Source of the DNA: Moniliella sp. 'wahieum'
Lineage: Eukaryota; Basidiomycota; Moniliellomycetes; Moniliellales; Moniliellaceae
DNA length: 64,000 nt
Reading direction: 5' to 3'
Assembly (NCBI GenBank): GCA_003971905.1
Contig: RSEE01000051.1
Span: 124,001 to 188,000 of the forward strand
The notes beneath the pieces were generated by a model. The model was given only the letters and a program-made list of their open reading frames with translations. It did not search any database and was not told the origin of the DNA. The translations under genes and the position numbers were made by a program. How positions within the stretch are numbered: the stretch's first letter is position 1; each line of letters begins with the position of its first letter. Shown here piece after piece: positions 22,866 through 33,577 of the stretch.

Positions 22866-22937
22866 AGACTCGAATGGGATTCGAACCCATGTCATCGCCT
22901 ATGGGCCAGGGATGCGTTATCACTACGCTATCGAGCC
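22866..22937 (-). tRNA. tRNA gene, best fit tRNA-Gly (CCC)
   Basis: A 72-nt cloverleaf folds on the minus strand: acceptor GGCTCGA/TCGAGTC, D stem GCGT/ACGC with an AGTGATA loop, T arm ATGGG-TTCGAAT-CCCAT containing a perfect B box (GGTTCGAATCC). Downstream is TCTTCTTTTCC, a pol III terminator. The anticodon arm reads TCCCT-GGCCCAT-AGGCG. It has a C-C mismatch that disappears if one C is an insertion, and position 33 is G instead of the near-universal U. CCC falls at 34-36. The discriminator is T. Function is plausible but isotype is uncertain. Confidence 0.7.
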
Positions 22938-23518
22938 GGGATAAGAGCAGCTGCAGGATCACAGTCTAACAGATGGGGTTCCCAAAGACGCAAGCCATTG
23001 ACTCCAGACGTCTCGCTTTGACCCTGCCTCTGTGGAAGTTCTCAGGGATGCCAAGTATAATAGTGGAACAGGGCGACGGACATATGGACATGAGTGTCAG
23101 CCACCCCACCGCTACGGCTAGTACGATATACTAGGTGCCTCCAGCCGGTCAGAGCCTTCACGCGTCGCTACACCTTTACATATTTAATTGCACCGATGCA
23201 TGTGTTCACATTGGTTCGGCCGCCACCCACCACACCAAGCCGCTACCACCACCAACTCGTCCAGCGCCACGCCCATACTCCATCATTGTCCACTGCCTTG
23301 CCCCCCGCCCGGGCGCTTCAGAAAGAGGACTGTCTGGGCCACCATGCGCCACCATTCATTCTTGTCAGCACATAAGCAGATCTGACAAATCACATTCCTT
23401 CCACACTGATGTGTTATCCGACTCTCCCTTATGTTCTGCCCCTGACGAGCTCCTCTTCTGGAATGCAACCACCATCATGCATCATCCCTGCTTCCTGTCA
23501 TAATTCTCACACCAGTCC
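22938..23518. other. Gene-poor DNA, no gene recognised
   Basis: Low coding potential in all frames. Upstream flank of the tRNA-like gene at one end and the tandem repeat at the other. Confidence 0.4.
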
Positions 23519-24085
23519 AGAATTGGTGGTGCGCCGACGCTGTCTGTTCGAACGGTGTGCCGCCTGGACCCGACCTGAGCTATTTGGCAGTGGTAAGACC
23601 TCAATCCTGGGCCAATCCAAAAGCCCATCAGCTCTCCTGAAAGATTCTGGAGTACACCGCACTGGTCACAGATGTCAGATCCGTCCCGAATTGGTGGAGC
23701 ACCCGCACCATCCGTACCGACCATCCGCCGTTTCGACTTAACCTCTGATGTGTGGACGTGGGGTGACCTCAATCCTAGTCCAATACTGGAGCGCCTTACC
23801 TCCCATGGAAGGCCTGCTTCTTGTGAATGTTGCGAATGTATCCAATCTATTGTTTGACGAGAATTGGTGCAGCACTGATGCCATCAACACAGGCCATCTG
23901 CAGTTTCGACCTCCCGTCAGATGTATGGACGTGTTCTGACCTCAATCCTGGTCCAATCCGGGAGCGCGTTACCTCCCTGAAAGGAACGAACGCCGTGCAT
24001 GATTCACCGCTACCAGTTCTTAGATCAGACACCATTGGTGGGGTGCGGGCGGCATCCACACCGACCTGTCAGTATTTGAACCTGC
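23519..24085. repeat. Diverged tandem repeat, period 168-173 bp, four units
   Basis: Units begin at about 23519, 23687, 23860 and 24031; the anchor AATTGGTG recurs at 23521, 23689 and 23862 and as CATTGGTG at 24033. A second anchor, CCTCAATCCT, recurs at 23599, 23767 and 23940 with the same spacing. Units 2 and 3 also share GTTTCGAC, GATGTGTGGACGTG (GATGTATGGACGTG) and GGAGCGC.TTACCTCCC. The fourth unit is partial. No protein or RNA function is evident. Confidence 0.75.
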
Positions 24086-26353
24086 TATGCACCATCACTT
24101 TGAGCTTGTTCACAGATGCAGATGGTAGTCGGTGCAGGCACGCTCTGGTGGACGGTGAGGGGGTAGGCTACAGTGTGAGGCGGGTTGAGGCACGCCCCAG
24201 AGCAGGAGAGGTCCCAATCGAGGCAAGCTGAGATGAGATGGTCGCGTATGCAGCTGGTACCAAAATGGCCTTATCTCAACCGTCTCTCATTCCTTCTCCT
24301 CGAATTTGGCACAATGCTAGCGGTGAGCATGCACTGTTGAGGAGAGGCGTCAGATCCATCGCCTGCCCCACGGTGGGCGGCGGATGCGTGCTAGCACCAA
24401 ATGGGGTGCTGGTATGGACGATACTCATCGCGACGAGACTGCCATGCGTGGTTCTAGTGCTCTCTCTGAGGGAGGCACCAGGGGGCAGGCTACATGCCGG
24501 CATTAGAGGGCAGACCAGCTCGGCAATACATTGACTAACTAAGCTTGAGCGCCAGTGGCTCTCTCTGTGCGAAGTACCAGAGTGCAGGCCTTTGGCGTGA
24601 GCACAAGTGTTTCTCTCGACAGTGCTCTGTCTCAGCCCCCGACTAATTTTAGACGCGGGCGTACCCGGCGGCAGTGATCGATGATATGTCTCAGTGAGCG
24701 CTCCGGCCGGCAGTGCGTCTAATTAGGATCAGATGTTTGTCTCAGCCAGCGCACCAGACAGCAGTTGTATGTCTCAGTGCTACAGTTGTCCATCTGAGCG
24801 GTCGCACCGGCATTCTACCAGTTCAACGTTCATTCTCCTCGAGCGCTTACCCCTTCGCCAGATCATCGATCATTCCAACTCTGGGAGCGCCCTCCTGAGT
24901 ATGACGCTGGGAGATCTCAGCGACGTTATCCTCAGCCAAATTGTCGGGAGCGCTTCGGCTGGGGGTTCATCGTGTTGCTCAACAGCGAAAGGATCATGGT
25001 GAGTGTGTTCCCCACCCCGTCCCCCTCCGCCGCTTGGCGCACATTCCCGGAAGCCACGCTGACAGGGACAGCACGAGTGACAACAAGAAAATACTTGCGG
25101 AGCTGAAGATCAAGAATCAGGAGATAGTCGAGGTCCGTGCTGCAGTCTCTCAGGCCACAGGTGTTGGTATTGTTGGTGCAATTGGTTCCCGGTTGCGAAC
25201 ACCCAGCAGTGCAGCAATACATTATGGCTACTATACCAGATAACGAACTGACAACGACCCAGGCAACAGGCGTGAGTGGACCTCTAGCCTCCAAGTTCAT
25301 CACGGGGAGAAGCTGGTGAGCCGGAGACTGTGGCAGCACATGGGCTGCTTGGATGTTTCCGATTGGGGTGGACCGCTGGGCTATGGAGGCATGCGCTTTG
25401 CCGCACCGTTGTTTGTACAAAACCAGAGCAGGCAGTTGATGAAGACTGCATTGCACATGAGCTAAGGACGCTAGAGAATATGCTTTGCCCCCCAGGAAGG
25501 AATATTGGATGGAATATACCGCAAGCCTGATCCGGGAATGGGCTACCCGCACCACAACACACTACACCAGAATGCAGCACCAGACGAGTGCTCTCAAGGC
25601 GCAGTCTAGCAAACAGAGATGGGGAAATGGAGAGCGGTTGGTTCGCTTGTCGGGCCAATAAACAGAATAAAGGTCCAGGGAAGTCGTGAGGCGGACTGAT
25701 GAACCTGGCGGGGAGTAAGGGTTGCGAAGTATTTTTATTCTGGGTTGCAGGTGCTGAAAACGCTAACGCATAGGGTGCAAAGGGGCCACGTCTCTCTCTG
25801 CGAGAAGAACCAGCGGCGCCCGCCCGTGTGACACCGTCAGCCACGCCATTGGTAACCACAAGGCTCACCTCGGCTTTCCTCCGCTTTTGCACGCGCACCC
25901 TTACCTGCGCTTGAATCTCGGTCCCCACGTTTGTTTCTCCCCGTTGCACTCAAGATGATTGAACTACTAAATCCTAGCGTCTCGTCAGCTTACAAGAAGC
26001 GATTATATCTGTGAGACTGTTTTCTTTTCTCACGAGCACAAGCCCTTAACCCCTTGGAAGCTCGTCGCTATAGTGGTGTTATCGGAGAGCATGAGTCAGT
26101 ACTTAGGCCTTACCCCATTGGACGCTGGTTGCGATCCCGGCTGTTGACCTAGGGAGCCGGATGGGCGGAAGGACGAGGAGAAGGCGATGGATTGGAGTTA
26201 GAGGTGGGTCTGAGTACACCGACATCTATGTAGGAGGCTCGACTGGGCACGGGGCCAGTTAGGCTCACAGGCGTGAAGGCAGGCACGGGGACAGTGCCAC
26301 ACGCGGGACAATGTGATCGATCAGACCGATCAAGCCACGCCAGGTGGCGTCCG
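24086..26353. other. Gene-poor DNA with a weak spliced-ORF candidate
   Basis: No recognised gene. The best coding hint is + strand 24733-25230: an open frame ending near 24998 joins across a possible intron 25000-25068 (GTGAGT..TGACAG) to a Lys/Glu-rich helix-like segment (NKKILAELKIKNQEIVEVRA). A 207-codon minus-strand frame at 24932-25555 overlaps it and has no motif. Short degenerate repeats occur at 24457 and 24552 (CTCTCTCTG....ACCAG..GCAGG), at 24687 and 24744 (TGTCTCAG..AGCGC), and at 26045 and 26111 (CCTTA.CCC.TTGGA.GCT). Confidence 0.35.
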
Positions 26354-26403
26354 CGTCACATGTCACATATCACGTGTGACATGTCACATGCCACATGCCA
26401 CCA
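26354..26403. repeat. TCACATGTGA-type palindromic cluster
   Basis: Overlapping copies of GTCACATGTCACATATCACG and GTGTGACATGTCACATGCCA, that is, repeated CACATG/CATGTG words on both strands. Related clusters occur at 9530-9665, 45150-45195, 49694-49805, 57146-57170 and 61560-61770. Confidence 0.6.
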
Positions 26404-26581
26404 TCCTCCAACAGAAGAAGGACGGACGCCGGCCGCACAACCCAGTTGCGCCACTATCTTGCCTTCAGCGGCGTTTTGGGGCCTCACGTGTTGCGTGTGG
26501 TGGATGCGAGGCTTCCAGGCTGGGGATGGGTTAGTTGAACGTTGAGCGTATATTGACGACTACCGGGAAGTGCAAAAAGAA

Positions 26582-26661
26582 TGCCTCTTGGCCGAATCGA
26601 ACGACCGATCTTCTCATGCGAGCACAAGCTACTAGTGAGATGCTAACCCATTATTGAAGGT
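26582..26661 (-). tRNA. tRNA-Thr (AGT) with a 12-nt intron, degenerate 5' half
   Basis: The 3' half is a clean tRNA on the minus strand: anticodon stem TCTCA/TGAGA, loop beginning CTAGTA, a 12-nt insert (GCTTGTGCTCGC) at the usual intron site, T arm GGTCG-TTCGATT-CGGCC and acceptor AAGAGGC plus A. It is followed by TTCTTTTT, a good pol III terminator. The 5' acceptor strand and D arm are short and pair badly (expected GCCTCTT, seen ACCTTCA), so this is either a pseudogene or a region with sequence errors. Confidence 0.6.
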
Positions 26662-27362
26662 GTAGAAAACATAGTGTAACCATCCAGGGTGCTGGATGCT
26701 ACTTAGCTGCCTTCACTGTCAACGCTTATGTAACACCCACCCCCTACTAGGCATATGATTGTTACAGTCGGACTCAGGCGAGGTAGACCAGAGTCGAGAC
26801 TCGGGCAAAGAAATGGAGCAAGAACAAAGGACATCGTTGCGAAGCGGAAGAACAGGGGAAAAGTGAGACGCTGAGAGCGAAAGGATTGGAAACGGAAGCG
26901 AGATCAGCCAAACTATCTATGACATCTGAGGTGTTCTTGCATTCGCTCAATTCAATTCGTTTGCCCACATGCCTCTCTTGAGCTTCTCTTCTGCTCGCCG
27001 CGTCTGGAGGTTTGGACAGAGAAGCTAAACATGCGTATACTCACTCTAGCCCCACATTCGGGACCCCACACATTGGAACTGTGCCACCAAGGACAGCGAA
27101 CAGCTACGATCATATCGCTGAAATGCGCCGGCGGCGAGACAGGATGCAAGAGCAAAGACAGGAGGGAAAATGCATAGAGACGAGATCGAAAGAGAAGGAA
27201 CGTTTGAAAGGGAAAAATAGAAAGGAAAGATGCACGATGGGTGCGAGTCGGGGGGAGGGGGGGGGGGTCCAACACCAGTTGCGTATCAGTAGCTACAGTG
27301 GCGGGGGTCTCTTCATCCTCAGGACGAGGGCACAGGGAGCTAAACTGCCTCAATTGGGCGGT
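26662..27362. other. Intergenic, arrestin 3' flank
   Basis: No gene recognised. A-rich and GAAAGGAA-type simple sequence at about 27150-27230, and a G run at 27249-27267. Confidence 0.45.
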
Positions 27363-30300
27363 TCACCATCCTGAAGAAGAAGCTGCACCCGCCTCCGCCA
27401 CATCCTGTGCCAACGCCAAATCGGGCAGACCCAGCTCACGGTCCTCCCGATCGCGTGCCGCTCCACATTCTCCGCCTCGTCCATCAAGTCTTGCTCCACA
27501 TCCACGCGTTCGTCCAGCACATGATCCTCGTCACCATCGTCAGCGCATCGTGGAACGCGACCGCCAGTCCACCCCCGTCCACTTCCTCCTCAGCCGCTAC
27601 ATCATCGTTGACGGGACCGAGAGGCGAGCCAGCGTGGCACAGGCGCCGCACTCTGATTCGAGGTGGCAGATATGGTTGGCGCCAGACCCGGTGGCCCCGG
27701 ATACCGTGGCAAGTCTTCCCCCTCATCTGCCAAGCGAGATCCATCTTCCCGGAAAAGTTGTGGATACGCGGGTAGGATGGGTACCATTGGCGCCTCCCTC
27801 TCGGTCGGACCTGATCCGGGCGGGGGTGAGGGCGAAAGATGGTGCGGGAGCAAAGGGGGTTCGAAATGCTTCCGCAGCCCGGTGGGCAACGGGTCGGTAA
27901 ACGAATCGGGACCGATGCGACCAAGGACTGGCTCCACTCGGGCGGCCCAGTGCGCCCTTGTCCTTCGCTGGGGGAAAGCCAAAATACCAACTTGACCGAC
28001 AACTTGTGTCGTACTCGCGCAAACGGACCCTCAAAGTCCGCCATCAACAACGGTGTTTTCCACAATGTCTGGATGGATGGCTTGGGGGTTGATGCGTCGT
28101 GCCATGGCCAAATTTTCCGCCTCCTGCACCGATTCGCGCGAAGCAATCAGAGGCAAACTGATCCCCATTCGCATCCGGCCTATCGCCACATCCACCCATG
28201 CCCATCCTCCCCGCCAAAGATATAAATAGCCCGCGGCACATCGTGCGATCGCGACCGCCCATTCGGCTTAGAGCCCGTGGCTGAGGACTTCGACGTCGAC
28301 CCTAGGCCCGAGCCAGAACCTAGGCTGGCCCCAGAGGCGGTACCACTGCGTGTGTCAGCCCAGATCAACGTGCTGGACCCAGGAGAAGGACCCGCTTCTG
28401 CCTCTATTGCACTGGGGGATACAGCATGCAGAGGATTCAACCGATTCCACACACTCTTGGGCCGAGAGCGACCAGGAGAGGTGCTGCCGGTAGATCCAGC
28501 CGCGGGAGGTGTCAGCGAGTTCTCCCCTGCTGAGCGAGGAACAGTGGGGGTAGAGGCAGAGTTCGGATCGCCCCTCCGAGGGTGCGGGGTGGAGAACGAC
28601 GACGTCCAAAGCTGGTGCCAAACAGGGTACTGCGACGGTTGGGCCGTTCGCTGGTCTTAGAGCTGAACGCAGCAGGTGCAACGGGCACATCGAGCAGGGG
28701 CACGGTGGAAGATACACCGTAGGAGGTAGAGCGAGACGAGATGTTAGCTCCCGAAGCACTCGCGGCTCCTGCAGTACCTGAAATAGGCGAAGCATGGGCC
28801 CCCATCGCCGCCGGCAAGGGCATACTCGCTGACCGATCCTTAGCCGGCACCGGGGGCGGGCGGTTCGTTCCCGTCGCGGTGACAGGGTCGGTGCGGCGTC
28901 GGTGATCTTCGGAGCGCGTCGTGGAGGGTGGGCCAATAACAAAGGAGCGGGTGATGTTGGCATTTTCTTGCAGGCGCCGCTGGTTCGTTCCCGAGTTTTG
29001 CTCCGCCACAGCACGCGTCACAACTTCGTTGGAAAAGCCTTTGTGGAGGAGGCGGTCATATAAGTTTGGCTCTACGCCATTAGAGGGCCGGGCGTGTGTT
29101 TCTGTCTCGGCGCGCTCCAAGTCCGCCACTGGCATTTCCCCCACACTCAGGTCTGAGTGGGGCGGGAGGGGAAAATTAAAGCAAAACGTGCGCGAGGGCA
29201 AATTCCTAGTAGAGCAAACGGCATCACTAGTCAGTTCACCACACCACTCGCACAAGAATAAAGGGAGAAAAAACGGTACATACGTATGCCGTTCCGATTG
29301 GACACAGGTAATGTCCATCCGTCTTAGACGCAGCCCGCCCCGGGCCCGCGCCTTGTGCCACACCTCCGACCCGCGCTGCTGCCGATTCACATCGACCTGG
29401 ACAACAAACTGGAGTGGGTTGGCGCGGTGCCATCCTGGGTTTCTCCCGTCCGGGCGGGTTTGTAGGTATTGACGTGCGTTGGCACGGATACAGTAAGAGT
29501 GAATGGTAACGATGCCGTAAGTCCAGGCGGTGGGGGCAACCCGGTGGCAGGATCGATTGCTGTTGGATCCAATACTTCCCGTGGTGGCTTGAGCACGGGA
29601 CGGTGCAAAAAGTGCCGCATGGGCACCCCATCGGGAGAAGAGGAAGAAGTACCTGCCCCTCCCATTCCTGCCGCCCGGGCAGAGCGGGATCCCCCATTGC
29701 GGCCTGGGTGGGGGGCCGATCCAGTTGGTCTATGTGCCGGAACCTCGGGTGCAGCTGAGAAAGACTCTCGCTGTTTGTCATTGGATGGCACGGGTTGGGC
29801 CAGAAGCGCACTCAAGTCCCCAGTAGGTGGGGATGGTGCAGGTGGTGGCACTTCGGGAACTGAGGTGGTTTGGGCCTGGGCAGACAGTTGGGCTAGAGGG
29901 ACATCATCATCCAGGTCCTCGGGAGAAGGGCCGGAGGCAGCGGGACTAGGGCTGCCCTGGGGCGACATGGAAGGAGACCCAACGGGCGTAACAAATGGAC
30001 CAGTCTGTGGCGAGCTGGACGGAGGAGCGAGGTGCGTCGGGGTGGGAAATGCAGTGACTGGTGTAATGGGTGTGATAGGCGTGAAAGGCATAGCGGACGG
30101 AACAATAGAGGAGGCAGTCGGATCCACGCTTTCGTCTTCAACTGGGACGTGGGGCATGGCATGGCTGGCTTCGTGTCCTACCTCCCCTGCTTCCTCTTCC
30201 TCCGATGGCAAGGGTGGCAGGGGCGATTCGGTCCGAACCAAGGTCGCATCCGCCTCCTCATCCACCATCTGTTGACCTGGGACCAAAGGGGGCGGATCCA

Positions 30301-32999
30301 TGGGGATCGCTCCAATGTCCGCATGGGCCAAACGGGCAACTGGGACAGGTAAAATTTCCCGTGAACGGCGAACTAAGATGACCTGGGTGCAAGCGCGAGA
30401 ACGGACCACCGTGCCCAGTGCGAGAGGAGTCAAGCCAGAGGAGGGGAACTCGATTGTATCATTCACCCGGACAGGCCCTGCGTGGGGCGAAGGGGGGAGC
30501 GGTGGACGTATGGACTCGGACGGTGCAGGGATTTCAAGCGGGGTCAGAACGGGTCCATGCGGGTGTGTGTTCGATGGCAGCATGTGGCCAAGAGGTACAT
30601 CATCGCCGACATGGAGGAGAGAGGAAGATGCTGGGGCCGGCCGGCGTGCCCAACTGCCAGCCCCCGTGGCGCCGATGGTGGCAGGAGCGGCCAACGCGCC
30701 CTCCCTCCCAGTCAAAAGATCGGAAACAGAGCCATGCGCTCGACCCAGATTGCCCAAATGGCTCGGCGTGGAAGGAATGTGAAAATCGGGAGAGGATCGC
30801 TTCCCTCCCTGTGGTGGGTGTATGGCAAGCGACGTTGTGATTGAGAAGCAGCAATCATCATACTAGATGACAATGGCTCGACCGAACCGAGACCATGCGG
30901 TGGGAAAACGGATTTACGCCGAGCTAGACGGGATCCAGTTGGCCGGCTTCTTCCCTTGTGGGGGACATGCCATCTTTTGAATCCGCGAGCCCGAGTGCAG
31001 GGTGGGATCGGGAGCCGGTAGCAGTCAAGAACGGAGCCCCATTGGGTGCGCTCAGGAATGCTGCGGGGGACAAGGAGCTGTGTGGAGCCTGAGGAGAGGA
31101 TTCGGTAGGAAGGGGCGGATTGACGAGTACAGGGGTAGAATGCGTGCACAGGCGAGGTTTGGCTGGGGGTCACTTTAGGTGATCCCGTTCGATGGTACGG
31201 GGACAAGAGCGAATCCGCCGGAGCAGAGCCAATCCCTGATACCAAAGATGAATGGGAAGGGAGGGGGCGGCCAGGTCCACTCGATAAATGAGCTGAGGAC
31301 GTTTGGATCATTTTAGGGGCGGGTGGGACCGAGTCAGAGTGATTGGAAAAGGTGTACTGAACGACCGCGTCGAGGGCGTAAAAAGTGGCTCCAAACGCTG
31401 TGCGGTAGCTCTGGGGCAACGCCCCAGGCACTGACAGATCAAACTCAATTTCGTATGCCGACGCTCCATCGCCCTCGGAAGGTTCGTTGTTGAACTGGGA
31501 CTTGGTAGCGCCAGTGCCACAGGTGATGAGAGTAGCTCCTCGTCATTGTCAGCCAGTTTGAGTCCACCAAATCGGCCAACCAAATCGTAGTAGCACGAAT
31601 ACCCGGCGAATGAGACCCGAATGGACTGAATGTGGATGTACTTCCCTGGAGGTTTGCCTGGCTCGGCTGCATGCGATGGAGAGGAAGTTGGTGAAGGGGG
31701 AAGGGAGCTATACTCAGGAGTTTGAGGGGTACCAGGATGGAAACGCTGTGTGGTATCCTCCTCTGTCCCGAGAGGTGCCCGAGGGAGACGGATAACAATG
31801 TGTCCACCGAGTGAGTAGCGCACCGTCGTTGCAGTAGGACCAAACATGACCAAAGTGTCGGTGAGAGGCCGTAGCTCGACGGTCACTCCACCCGGTCCCG
31901 ATGTAGGCACGTCCATCCGAGGCGTCGCGTCCAGTTGGGATGAAAGCACGTCGGGGGGTAGAAGTCCCATTTGTTCAAACTCTCCCCGGGATGGACAAGT
32001 GCCCCGCTCGACCGAGGCCGCGTCGTCCAGAGCAACAGATGTGGACGCCGACAGAAATGGCAGGTCTTCCGGAGGCTCACGTAGCTGGGGCGTGGTCTCG
32101 GTCCCCACTGTTTCCGTTACTTCACGTCCATTGGCGCGCTCCTGCCCTGGCTCTTGGAAATGCGACAACAGAGAGGATGAGGAGGGCAACGCTGGTGGCT
32201 CCGCGGGATCCGGGATCGAAGAATCAAGGGCAGCAGGGTTTGCCGCTGGTGGCATCTCCGTCAAAGGGGTGACGGCCAGAGGGGAAGAAGAAACAACAGC
32301 AGAGTCACCCTCTCGCTCTGAATCGGGCGCGGGCGGCGTGGAGAGAAAGCGGGAAGGAATGCCAAAGTCGAAGGGTTGAAACGCAGGAAATTCCATGGCT
32401 GGCGAGGCCCCGTTCGAGGAGAAGGGATGGGGACGTTGAGCTGGGGGATGACTGGGTGTGAAGTGGAGGTGGGAATCAAAAGAGGGGTGGCAGCAGGCGC
32501 AGGGGCTGCTGCTAGACTTGCCGCTGAAGGTACAGCGGGAATTCGAGCGGAAGAGCTGCAGAGGCGGCTACTGAAGCAGGAGCTGCCGCTCGAGCGGGGC
32601 CGGGGCATGGGTTGGAGATAAAGGTGGGACAGGGGGAGCTGTATGAGAGGCAGGACGAGATAGATGAGAGGCAGTCTGGGTGGGCCGGCGGCGAAGGATG
32701 GACTTGAACTTGGCGCCGAGGCTGTCGCTGGATGGGCTGTGGCTGGGCACGGGATCTGGGAACGAAGAAAGAGAGGTGGGGACAGGGACGGGGGCTGTGC
32801 TGCCGGAGGCGAAGGCAGGGAAGTGGGAGGCTGGTGCTGGGTGGGGGTTGGATGCGTTAGGCAGACGCGTGGGAGAGAGGGATGAAGGCGAGGGCGGAGC
32901 AGGGCCTGGATCGGGGACGAGGGAGTGGGAGTGCATGCGGCGGCGGGTGGGCCGGGGCGTAGCAAGGCCCACGTCTGTGTGTGGGCGTGCAGTGGCCAT
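27363..32999 (-). CDS. Very large alpha-arrestin-like protein
   Basis: Alpha-arrestins adapt ubiquitin ligases to plasma-membrane transporters. The N-terminal arrestin fold is read at 32400-31300: VRYSLGGHIVIRLPRAPLG, KYIHIQSIRVSFAGYSCYYD, then YEIEFDLSVPGALPQSYRTA followed by FGATFYALDAVV. The C-terminal arrestin fold follows after a Pro/Ser-rich stretch: LTASLPFTLTVSVPTHVNTY, QFVVQVDVNRQQRGSEVWHK, GGLRLRRMDITCVQSERHT, and finally GPFARVRHKLSVKLVF near 28000. The acidic tail (VDVEQDLMDEAENVE) ends at a stop, 27363-27365. An intron at 29206-29283 (GTATGT..CTACTAG) restores the frame. Start 32999 is the first good ATG before a Ser/Pro-rich leader. Frame changes occur near 32570, 31520, 30710, 29440, 28500 and 28020. 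About 1,800 residues, large even for this family; a wrong fusion of two genes is possible but the fold order argues for one. Confidence 0.7.
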
Positions 33000-33577
33000 G
33001 GCGGGCACGGCGAGAGGGATGGTGGTGGCGGCAGCGGCGGCGGTGGCAGCGGAAGAGGCGGGTGCGCTGGATGCGGGGCCCGGCGTGAGCGCCACGTCAG
33101 ACACCAGGAGTGGCGGCGGCAGATGCGCCGCCAGCGCGAACTGTGTATCTTGTTTCGGCCCCAGAGCAGAGCCGCCTGCTGCGGCGCTCGCCGGGCCGCA
33201 TTCGTTAATCAAGACCAACACCAGTGGCCACGTGATCGTCTTTCAATTCTTCGTTCGCATGCCCCCCGTCCCACGCGCCACGCCAAACCAAACTAGCCCA
33301 CGCGCATCGCACGGCCTCGTCCTCCTACTCTGCGGCTCATCACGCTCATCTCCATCCAGAACAGGCCGCCCGGAGGCTCACATCCTCAGCTCGTCCCCCC
33401 AGATCGCCATCGTCGTGGCAAATGTGTTCATTACAAGTGGAGAGCAGCTCCCATGGAAGAAGCTCCAAGGACAGCACGAGGGGGTGAATATTATTGAACG
33501 GTGGGAATGCCAGCAAAGGAACAACTGCAAAAAACCAACGCCCAACAACCGGCTCCTCAAACCGCAGATGTCAGATG
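33000..33577. other. Arrestin upstream region, RAV1 3' flank
   Basis: The first 220 bp (33000-33221) extend the arrestin frame as an Ala-rich run without an ATG. The rest shows no gene. Confidence 0.4.

Noticed and set aside
22866..22937. tRNA-Pro (TGG) reading of the anticodon arm
   Set aside because: It requires a 14-nt anticodon loop; the Gly (CCC) register leaves a normal 7-nt loop and good arms.
23519..24085. CRISPR array
   Set aside because: Repeats are long, diverged and without regular short spacers; the genome is fungal and no cas genes are present.
24932..25555. 207-codon minus-strand open frame with a Cys-rich stretch
   Set aside because: No family resemblance, and the opposite strand carries a more protein-like spliced candidate over the same bases.
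29469..30275. 268-codon plus-strand Gly/Ser-rich frame
   Set aside because: Antisense shadow of the arrestin coding region, which has the family motifs.
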